Shown: positions 6,658 to 10,793 of the stretch, piece by piece
Layout: each line of letters opens with the position of its first letter
Position numbering within the stretch: the stretch's first letter is position 1
Source: Bacillota bacterium
GTDB lineage: Bacteria; Bacillota; Clostridia; Christensenellales; Borkfalkiaceae
Assembly (NCBI GenBank): GCA_021768985.1
Contig: JAETTR010000024.1
Coordinates: 1 to 10,793 of the forward strand
Direction: 5' to 3'
DNA length: 10,793 nt
Made by a program: the position numbers and the translations under genes
The notes under the pieces: model-generated
What the model saw: only the letters and a program-made list of their open reading frames with translations
Database searches by the model: none
What the model was told of the DNA's origin: nothing

Positions 6658-6951
6658 CTACTGCTTCATGCGGATTAAAAATTCTTCCATCGCATCTTCA
6701 TCGTCCTCTTCCAGAATCTGTTTGATTTCCGACAAGACGTTCACGTTCTCGGTGATCGCCGCAAGCGCCGCTTCCTTCCGACTCATGCGCGCGTAATACT
6801 TATAAGAAAAATATTCGCAACCTTTATGTTTTTCCACGTTTTCCTTCGTTCTTCCGCATATTCCGCAATCGAGCCGATCGAATTGCTTATACCCCTTGAT
6901 ATAATACGGCTTGTAAAACCTGCAATTATAACAGTAATGATTTTCCGACAT
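6658..6951 (-). CDS. Small Cys-rich (probable zinc-binding) protein, function unknown
   Basis: 97 residues. The N-terminal half has Cys7-x2-Cys10, Cys29-x2-Cys32 and Cys45 among many aromatic residues, a likely zinc site. The C-terminal half is a predicted charged helix with an acidic run (EEDDEDAMEEF). Start ATG 6951 is supported by AAAAGGAG eight bases upstream; an in-frame ATG at 6972 would add seven residues across that site. Codon choice is visibly AT-richer than in the neighbouring clp and argS genes. The gene diverges from a small XRE repressor, and its perfect promoter contains that repressor's likely operator. This pairing is like small regulator/effector modules on mobile elements, but I do not recognise the family. 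Confidence 0.8.
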   Translation of the reverse strand: MSENHYCYNCRFYKPYYIKGYKQFDRLDCGICGRTKENVEKHKGCEYFSYKYYARMSRKEAALAAITENVNVLSEIKQILEEDDEDAMEEFLIRMKQ

Positions 6952-6976
6952 ATTTGATTCTCCTTTTCCCATTCTT

Positions 6977-7089
6977 GCCCTCCCCCTTTGAAAGGGGGAG
7001 GGGTAGGGGCGGGGGTTCCCCTTTATTATTTAACCCCCTTTCGTCTTGCCTGACGGCAATCCACCTGCCCCCTTTCAAAGGGGGCAGGC
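6977..7089. repeat. REPIN/MITE-like element with palindromic inverted ends
   Basis: The left end (6977-7002) and the reverse complement of the right end (7089-7064) agree at 22 of 26 positions. Each end is itself a 12-bp-arm palindrome (6978-6989/6991-7002 and 7064-7075/7077-7088) with the core CCCCCTTT-S-AAAGGGGG. The differences between the ends fall in paired positions and keep the pairing (CT/AG versus TG/CA). Two further hairpins lie inside: 7011-7017/7032-7038 and 7046-7050/7055-7059. No clear target-site duplication is visible. The arrangement resembles REP doublets (REPINs) or a small non-autonomous element. It lies in the leader of the Cys-rich protein gene. Confidence 0.65.
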
Positions 7090-7094
7090 TTTTT
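7064..7094 (+). terminator. Terminator-like right end of the repeat element
   Basis: A 12-bp GC-rich palindrome (7064-7088) followed by five Ts at 7090-7094 on the plus strand. It would stop plus-strand read-through before the XRE repressor promoter. On the minus strand no T-tract follows, so it should not block the transcript of the Cys-rich protein gene. Confidence 0.5.
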
Positions 7095-7107
7095 AGCAAT
7101 CATATAA

Positions 7108-7173
7108 TACGCGTTTCGCGTATGCAAGTATATTATAGCACGCGATTCGCGTATTGTCAACGCATTTCGCGTA
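7108..7173. promoter_or_regulatory. Three repeated operator copies (ACGCG-NTT-CGCGTA type)
   Basis: Copies at 7108-7122 (a perfect TACGCG-TTT-CGCGTA palindrome), 7139-7153 and 7159-7173 share TTCGCGTA on the right side. Centres are 31 and 20 bases apart, close to three and two helical turns, so the copies face the same side of the helix. Copy 2 fills the spacer of the minus promoter, copy 3 the spacer of the plus promoter, and copy 1 lies just after the minus +1. The small XRE protein encoded next door is the obvious candidate binder. Confidence 0.75.
7132..7160 (-). promoter_or_regulatory. Perfect promoter of the Cys-rich protein gene
   Basis: TTGACA (7160-7155), a 17-base spacer and TATAAT (7137-7132) on the minus strand; all 12 positions match. 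The expected +1 is G7125, giving a leader of about 174 bases that includes the repeat element. An operator copy fills the spacer. Confidence 0.88.
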
Positions 7174-7182
7174 TTTTATGTT
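7154..7182 (+). promoter_or_regulatory. Promoter of the small XRE repressor
   Basis: TTGTCA (7154-7159), a 17-base spacer and TATGTT (7177-7182), nine of 12 consensus positions. Its -35 overlaps the -35 of the stronger minus-strand promoter, so the two cannot be occupied together. The predicted start near 7189 leaves a leader of only a few bases before ATG 7194. Confidence 0.6.
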
Positions 7183-7193
7183 ATTATTCTTAC

Positions 7194-7397
7194 ATGAGTA
7201 CATTCAGCGAGCGACTACGCGAACAACGCATAGAACATCGGTTAAAACAAAAAGAAGTAGCAAAAGAATTAGGAGTTTCGATTTCGTGTTATGCGGGTTA
7301 TGAACAAGGTTACCGCGAACCCGATTTCACTACGTTCATAAAAATTTGTCGATATTTTTCTGTCAGTGCAGATTTTTTGTTGGGAATAGAAACATAG
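7194..7397 (+). CDS. Small XRE-family repressor (single HTH domain)
   Basis: 67 residues, almost entirely one HTH_3/XRE domain: FSERLREQRIEHRLKQKEVA, then KELGVSISCYAGYEQGYREP, then the helix ending SADFLLGIET. This is a Cro/CI-like minimal regulator that should bind DNA as a dimer. ATG 7194 is chosen because the promoter ends 11 bases upstream. The frame is open further upstream to 6954, but that part crosses the repeat element and operators. There is no Shine-Dalgarno before ATG, so it may be translated from a leaderless or near-leaderless mRNA. AT-rich codon use matches the Cys-rich protein gene, with which it diverges, and the two probably entered together. Confidence 0.87.
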   Translation: MSTFSERLREQRIEHRLKQKEVAKELGVSISCYAGYEQGYREPDFTTFIKICRYFSVSADFLLGIET

Positions 7398-7434
7398 CAA
7401 AAAGAGGATAAGCGAATGCTTATCCTCTTTTTGC
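7397..7434. terminator. Bidirectional terminator between XRE repressor and rubrerythrin
   Basis: Perfect 17-bp stem (7397-7413 with 7418-7434) with a GAAT loop. The left arm starts GCAAAAAG and the right arm ends CTTTTTGC, so either strand has a T-rich 3' side. It begins at the last base of the XRE stop codon and lies 18 bases beyond the rubrerythrin stop. Confidence 0.9.
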
Positions 7435-7452
7435 CTCTTTTGTAAAATACGG

Positions 7453-7974
7453 TTAGTTGAAATATCTCTTCAACAAGCCTTTAAAACCCGCACCGTGTCT
7501 GGCTTCGTCCTTTGCCATTTCGTGCACGGTGTCGTGAATCGCGTCGTAGCCGAGTTCTTTGGCGCGCTTTGCAAGCTTCAGCTTGCCTTCGCATGCGCCC
7601 GTTTCCGCCGCCGCGCGAAGTTCGAGATTCTTCTTCGTGGAATCGGTAACGACTTCTCCCAAAAGCTCCGCAAACTTGCTTGCGTGTTCCGCTTCTTCGA
7701 ACGCGTAACGCTTGTACGCTTCCGCGACTTCGGGAAAGCCCTCTCTTTCGGCAACGCGCGCCATAGCGAGGTACATGCCGACTTCGGTGCATTCGCCCAT
7801 AAAGTTCGCGTGAAGCCCGTCCATCACTTCCTTGTCCTCTACCTTACCGTCGCCGACGTGATGCTCGCAAGCAAAGCCGCCTTCCGTAATCGGCTCGAAC
7901 TTCTTCGCCTTGCAAACGGGGCAAACTTCTACGTCGTCCGCTACGATCTCACCGCATACTGCACATTTCTTCAT
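7453..7974 (-). CDS. Reverse rubrerythrin (N-terminal rubredoxin, C-terminal diiron domain)
   Basis: 173 residues. Peroxide-reducing non-haem iron protein of anaerobes, taking electrons through its rubredoxin domain. The N terminus has Cys4/Cys7 and Cys18/Cys21 (CAVC, CPVC), a rubredoxin-type iron site. The C-terminal four-helix diiron domain has likely ligands Glu61 and Glu64 (GECTEVGMY), E94-AE-H97, Glu129, and E157-AR-H160. The rubredoxin-first order is that of reverse rubrerythrins (for example in C. acetobutylicum, where they are PerR-controlled). Start ATG 7974 has AAGGAGA nine bases upstream; an in-frame upstream start at 8010 would add 12 residues across that site. It has its own promoter with a PerR-like inverted repeat and lies downstream of a HAD phosphatase. 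Confidence 0.92.
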   Translation of the reverse strand: MKKCAVCGEIVADDVEVCPVCKAKKFEPITEGGFACEHHVGDGKVEDKEVMDGLHANFMGECTEVGMYLAMARVAEREGFPEVAEAYKRYAFEEAEHASKFAELLGEVVTDSTKKNLELRAAAETGACEGKLKLAKRAKELGYDAIHDTVHEMAKDEARHGAGFKGLLKRYFN

Positions 7975-8006
7975 AAATACAATCTCCTTTAAAAGTAATT
8001 TTATAT

Positions 8007-8039
8007 TCACAACCTTTTCGCTGCCGAAAAAGTCTGTGA
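8007..8039 (-). other. Stem-loop in the rubrerythrin 5' leader
   Basis: On the minus strand 8039-8025 pairs with 8020-8007: five pairs, one bulge, then nine pairs including one G-T, around a GCAG loop. It begins about eight bases after the predicted transcript start (8047). It could stabilise the mRNA or act in regulation; I do not recognise a riboswitch. Confidence 0.5.
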
Positions 8040-8043
8040 GCTT

Positions 8044-8060
8044 TTATAATGGAATTATAA
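8044..8060. promoter_or_regulatory. PerR-like inverted repeat over the rubrerythrin -10
   Basis: TTATAAT-GGA-ATTATAA is a perfect 7-3-7 inverted repeat covering the -10 and the expected +1. PerR boxes share these half-sites but are 7-1-7, so the spacing here is two bases longer than canonical. Confidence 0.45.
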
Positions 8061-8082
8061 CATAAATAAGACTGAATATCAA
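8054..8082 (-). promoter_or_regulatory. Rubrerythrin promoter
   Basis: TTGATA (8082-8077), a 17-base spacer and TATAAT (8059-8054) on the minus strand, 11 of 12 consensus positions. Expected +1 near 8047. The -35 begins five bases after the HAD phosphatase stop, with no terminator between, so read-through is also possible. Confidence 0.82.
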
Positions 8083-8087
8083 TAGTT

Positions 8088-8738
8088 TTACAGAAGTTTT
8101 TCGGTAATTTTTTCCAATTCGGCAAAATCGCGCGCAAACACGGTCGCTCCAGCCGAAAGAAGCTGATCGCGCGTGCGGTACCCCCACAGGCAGGCGACGC
8201 CGCGCATTCCCGCGGCGAGCGCAGTTTTTACGTCCGTTTCGCCGTCGCCCACAAACATACATTCCGCGGGCGCAACCCGAAGCGTGAGCGCCGCGTACCG
8301 CGCGAGCGTGGGATCGGGCTTACAGGGGAAAGAGACGTCGTCGCCGTACGCGAAGTCGAAGAATACTTCGGGCAAAATCTTTTCGATCAGGCGCAGGGTG
8401 GCAGGGTGCGGCTTGTTGGTAACCTCGCCGAGCTTCAAACCTTTTCCTTTCAAACGTTCCAACACCTCGCGTTCGCCCCCGAACAATTTCGTCCGGGCGT
8501 TGTCGCTTTTTTCAAAGCGGGTCCTGAAATAGGTATAGCACTCGTCGAGATCGTCCGCTCCGCTCGGAAGCGCGCGTTCCACGAGTTTTTTCGCGCCGTC
8601 GCCGACGTAAGCCATTACCTGTTCCCGCGTAATTTCGGGATATCCTTTCTCCCGAAGCATACCGTTTACGTTCGCTTCGATATCGCCGAGCGTATCGAGC
8701 AACGTGCCGTCCAAATCGAATAAAATAGCTTTGATCAT
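8088..8738 (-). CDS. HAD-superfamily phosphatase, phosphoglycolate phosphatase-like
   Basis: 216 residues, typical for the Gph/PGMB branch. Motif I is DLDGTLLDT with Asp8 (nucleophile) and Asp10. A helical C1-type cap follows at about 16-80. Motif II is Thr107 in EVTNKP. Motif III is Lys140 in CKPDP, and motif IV is VGDGETD with Asp165 and Asp169. It most likely dephosphorylates a small phosphorylated metabolite such as 2-phosphoglycolate, but substrate cannot be read from these motifs. ATG 8738 has no Shine-Dalgarno; a TATAAC/TATTAT-rich stretch lies immediately upstream, suggesting a very short leader. It lies 64 bases after argS on the same strand and just upstream of the rubrerythrin promoter. 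Confidence 0.88.
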   Translation of the reverse strand: MIKAILFDLDGTLLDTLGDIEANVNGMLREKGYPEITREQVMAYVGDGAKKLVERALPSGADDLDECYTYFRTRFEKSDNARTKLFGGEREVLERLKGKGLKLGEVTNKPHPATLRLIEKILPEVFFDFAYGDDVSFPCKPDPTLARYAALTLRVAPAECMFVGDGETDVKTALAAGMRGVACLWGYRTRDQLLSAGATVFARDFAELEKITEKLL

Positions 8739-8756
8739 GTTCGTTATAATAGTATT

Positions 8757-8786
8757 GTTATAAGCTCACAGCATTTCTTTTTGCAA
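8757..8786 (-). promoter_or_regulatory. Candidate promoter of the HAD phosphatase gene
   Basis: TTGCAA (8786-8781), an 18-base spacer and TATAAC (8762-8757) on the minus strand, with +1 near A8750 and a leader of about 12 bases. TATTAT at 8751-8746 is an alternative -10 that would make the mRNA leaderless but lacks a good -35. The -35 lies in the 8766-8801 hairpin. Confidence 0.4.
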
Positions 8787-8801
8787 AAAAGAAATGCGTG
8801 A
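8766..8801. terminator. Hairpin after argS, possible terminator
   Basis: A 12-bp stem (8771-8782 with 8786-8797) rich in A/T, extended by four more pairs past a one-base bulge, with a three-base loop. It lies directly after the argS stop. The minus strand has no T-tract after the stem (the Ts are inside it), so termination is uncertain. Confidence 0.4.
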
Positions 8802-8802
8802 A

Positions 8803-10485
8803 CTACATTTTTTCGGGTACGCCGATTCCGAGAAGCGTCAGCGCGTTCGTGAGCGCGGTGAGCGTTGCTTCCGTCAGCGCAAGACGAAAATCGCGTACGT
8901 TTTCTTCCGCCTGTAAAATCTTACAGTCGATATAGAACTTATTGAACTTTTGCGCCGTATCCACGCAGAACCGCGCGACGAAGCTCGGCTCGTACGCCTT
9001 TGCCGCCGCCGCGACGATATCGGGGAAATCGGCGAGCGCCTTTAACAGCTCGAACTCCTGCGGACAGGGCTCCACGCCGTAATCCGCTTTGCGGGTAAAA
9101 TTACCCGCCTTTGCGAGCACCGAAGCCGCCCGCGCGCAGGTATACTGCACGTATACGCTCGTTTCCCCCTCGAAGCTCAACGCCTTGTCGTAGGAGAACA
9201 CTATGTCCTTGATTTTATTGTTGTACAGCGCGCCGAACACGACCGCGCCGATTCCGACCTTTTCGGCGACCTCGCGCTTGTTTTCGAGCGTCGGGTTCTT
9301 TTCGTCCACGATCTTGTACGCCTTTTCGACGCACTTGGAGATGACGTCCTCCAACCAGACGACCTTGCCCTTGCGCGTGGACATTGCGCCGTCCTCCAAG
9401 GACACCATGCCGTAGGCGACGTGCACCATATCCTTCGCCCACTCCTTGCCCATCAGTTCGAGCACTTTGAAAATCTGCTTGAAGTGCAAATTCTGCTGAT
9501 AGGCGACCACGTACAGGCATTTGTCGAAATCGTAGGTCTTTTTGCGGTACAACGCCGCCGCCAGATCGCGCGTGGCGTAGAGCGACGCGCCGTCCGACCG
9601 CAGAATGATACAGGGCGACATGCCGTATTCTTCGAGATCGACGATCTGCGCGCCGCGGCTCTCTTTTAAAAGTCCCTTTTCGCGCAATTCGTCCACGACG
9701 GGCTGCATCTTATCGGTATAGAACCGCTCGCCGAGATAGCTGTCGAAGGTGATATTCAGCTTTTCGTAAATCTTTTTTACGTAAGAGAGGGTGAGCTCTT
9801 TGAACCACTCGAACAGCTCGTTCGCTTCCTTGTCGCCGCTCTCGATCAGGCGGAAATTCTCGCGCGCTTCCCGTTCCATTTCCTCGTCCGCCTCGTTCGT
9901 AAAGCGCACGTACAGCTCGTTAATCGCGTGGATTCCCCCCGCCTGCACCTTGTCGCGGTCGCCCCAACGCTTGTACGCGGAAATCAGCTTGCCGAACTGC
10001 GTGCCGTAATCGCCGAGGTGGTTGATACCCACCGCCTTATAGCCGAGAAAATTGAAAATGCGGTAGAGCGCGCCGCCGATCACCGTGGTGGACAGATGCC
10101 CGATATGGAAGGGCTTTGCGATATTCACCGACGAATAGTCGATGCACACGACCTTTCCCCCGCCGAGATTCCCGCCGCCGTAGCGTTCACCCTCTTTTGC
10201 GATGCGGGCGAGCGTCTCTTCCGCCAGCCCCTTGCGGTTGATTTTAAAGTTCAGATAACCGTTTACCGCCGAAACTTCGGCGATCACGCCGTCCGTCTCG
10301 AAGCCGTCTTTCAGTTCTTCCGCGATCGCGACGGGGCTCTTGCGCATGATTTTGGCAAATTTGAAGCAAGGGAGCGCGTAATCCCCCATCTCCGTATTGG
10401 GCGGAACGGCGACCGCTTCCGCAAGCTCTTCCTGCGGAACGCCGTCGATTTTCAGTTTTCGAGCAATATAACCTTTATAATCCAT
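8803..10485 (-). CDS. argS: Arginyl-tRNA synthetase
   Basis: Charges tRNA-Arg with arginine in the cytosol; class Ia synthetase. 560 residues, normal length. An N-terminal Add1-like tRNA-binding part (about 1-85) is followed by the Rossmann catalytic core, with HIGH motif at 127-130 (KPFHIGHL) and NHLGDYGTQFG near 155-165. The KMSKS-equivalent is MSTRKG at 368-373, as usual for ArgRS variants that keep the second Lys. A helical DALR anticodon-binding domain covers about 440-560. I chose ATG 10485 for the family-typical N terminus and AAGGA about eight bases upstream. The frame extends to 10611 but would cross the promoter. The leader is about 24 bases, too short for a T-box. Confidence 0.95.
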   Translation of the reverse strand: MDYKGYIARKLKIDGVPQEELAEAVAVPPNTEMGDYALPCFKFAKIMRKSPVAIAEELKDGFETDGVIAEVSAVNGYLNFKINRKGLAEETLARIAKEGERYGGGNLGGGKVVCIDYSSVNIAKPFHIGHLSTTVIGGALYRIFNFLGYKAVGINHLGDYGTQFGKLISAYKRWGDRDKVQAGGIHAINELYVRFTNEADEEMEREARENFRLIESGDKEANELFEWFKELTLSYVKKIYEKLNITFDSYLGERFYTDKMQPVVDELREKGLLKESRGAQIVDLEEYGMSPCIILRSDGASLYATRDLAAALYRKKTYDFDKCLYVVAYQQNLHFKQIFKVLELMGKEWAKDMVHVAYGMVSLEDGAMSTRKGKVVWLEDVISKCVEKAYKIVDEKNPTLENKREVAEKVGIGAVVFGALYNNKIKDIVFSYDKALSFEGETSVYVQYTCARAASVLAKAGNFTRKADYGVEPCPQEFELLKALADFPDIVAAAAKAYEPSFVARFCVDTAQKFNKFYIDCKILQAEENVRDFRLALTEATLTALTNALTLLGIGVPEKM

Positions 10486-10516
10486 GTCCGGTTCCTTATT
10501 CGTATCTTCTGCGACA

Positions 10517-10545
10517 ATTCTACCACAAATTCCCGAAAATGGCAA
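10517..10545 (-). promoter_or_regulatory. argS promoter
   Basis: TTGCCA (10545-10540), a 17-base spacer and TAGAAT (10522-10517) on the minus strand, 10 of 12 consensus positions, with a TGG extended -10 in front. Expected +1 near 10510. Confidence 0.75.
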
Positions 10546-10554
10546 ACGAAAGAC

Positions 10555-10583
10555 TTGCCGTTTTTGCGGATTTATTATATAAT
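10555..10583 (+). promoter_or_regulatory. ychF promoter
   Basis: TTGCCG (10555-10560), a 17-base spacer and TATAAT (10578-10583), 10 of 12 consensus positions; expected +1 at G10590, leader about 34 bases. It diverges from the argS promoter, and the two -35 boxes are nine bases apart. Confidence 0.75.
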
Positions 10584-10611
10584 GGAACAGATCAGCTTTG
10601 CGCTGTTCCAT
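10582..10611 (+). repeat. Inverted repeat at the ychF transcript start
   Basis: Perfect 9-bp arms ATGGAACAG (10582-10590) and CTGTTCCAT (10603-10611) flank 12 bases. The left arm overlaps the -10 and ends at the expected +1, so it is better placed as a protein-binding operator than as an RNA hairpin. Confidence 0.45.
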
Positions 10612-10623
10612 AAGGAGTCAACT

Positions 10624-10793
10624 ATGAAACTCGGCGTAGTCGGATTGCCCAACGTCGGCAAATCCACCCTGTTTAACGCAATTACCCACGCGGGCGCGGA
10701 AGCCGCGAACTATCCCTTCTGCACGATCGAGCCCAACGTCGGCGTGGTCGCCGTGCCCGACGAACGGCTCGACAAGCTCGCCGCCCTCTATTC
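10624..10793 (+). CDS. ychF: Redox-regulated ATPase YchF, N-terminal part (3' end outside window)
   Basis: Obg-family P-loop NTPase that prefers ATP and is linked to ribosomes and stress response. The 56 visible residues start MKLGVVGLPNVGKSTLFNAI, with the G1 P-loop GLPNVGKST at 7-15. They continue with the family hallmark NYPFCTIEPNVGVV at about 30-43 and end inside the DERLDKLA helix. Start ATG 10624 is fixed by AAGGAG six bases upstream. The gene runs off the right edge, so the G4-type and TGS parts cannot be checked. It is read divergently from argS. Confidence 0.95.
   Translation, partial: MKLGVVGLPNVGKSTLFNAITHAGAEAANYPFCTIEPNVGVVAVPDERLDKLAALY

Noticed and set aside
6529..6675. ATG-led 48-codon frame within and beyond the predicted small RNA
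   Set aside because: No ribosome binding site, runs through two terminators and overlaps the end of the Cys-rich gene; composition is not protein-like.
7108..7173. Possible CRISPR array from the spaced repeats
   Set aside because: Only three short palindromic copies with unequal spacing inside promoters and no cas genes; operators fit better.
6954..7193. N-terminal extension of the small XRE frame
   Set aside because: Crosses the palindromic repeat element, three operators and the promoter; only the part from 7194 is HTH-like.
10486..10545. T-box leader for argS
   Set aside because: The predicted leader is only about 24 bases, with no T-box sequence or specifier hairpin.
10486..10611. N-terminal extension of argS to 10611
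   Set aside because: Family N terminus and ribosome binding site fit ATG 10485, and the extension crosses the argS promoter.

Overview
The window looks like chromosomal DNA of a Gram-positive-type bacterium (Bacillota, Clostridia-like), probably an anaerobe. The grounds are an mcsA-mcsB-clpC protein-arginine-phosphorylation/proteolysis operon, a reverse-order rubrerythrin (an anaerobe peroxide-defence protein), near-perfect housekeeping sigma promoters (TTGACA-N17-TATAAT) and strong AGGAG ribosome binding sites. Most genes are fairly GC-rich; the block at about 6590-7400 is visibly AT-richer and looks accessory. I cannot place the organism below phylum/class level.

Layout. 1-410: 3' end of uracil-DNA glycosylase (+), facing a minus-strand operon across a 17-bp bidirectional terminator. 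459-5700 (minus, transcribed right to left): a 357-residue four-TM membrane protein, a DUF1653 protein, mcsA, mcsB and clpC. The first four are joined by 4-base ATGA overlaps or very short gaps. A membrane-anchored XRE regulator (5756-6364) lies 55 bases upstream of this group and may be its first gene; no ctsR is seen where it usually sits. McsB phosphorylates arginines with McsA as co-activator, and ClpC unfolds the tagged proteins for ClpP.

6365-6657 has no protein gene. It holds the perfect promoter of the XRE regulator, a cluster of short direct and inverted repeats, a divergent promoter followed by a likely 71-nt small RNA with its own terminator, and a 20-bp bidirectional terminator. 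6658-6951 encodes a small Cys-rich protein (minus) and 7194-7397 a 67-residue XRE repressor (+). Between them are overlapping divergent promoters with three copies of a TTCGCGTA-type operator and a 113-bp REPIN-like element made of two inverted palindromes.

7453-7974 (minus) is the rubrerythrin, with a PerR-like inverted repeat on its -10 box. 8088-8738 (minus) is a HAD phosphatase of the phosphoglycolate phosphatase type. 8803-10485 (minus) is arginyl-tRNA synthetase. 10624 to the window end (+) is the start of the YchF/Obg-type ATPase. argS and ychF diverge from two separate promoters.

The least explained parts are the small RNA, the switch-like control region at 7108-7189, the REPIN-like element, and the unusual head of the clp operon. 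All assignments are by reading motifs; no database search was run.
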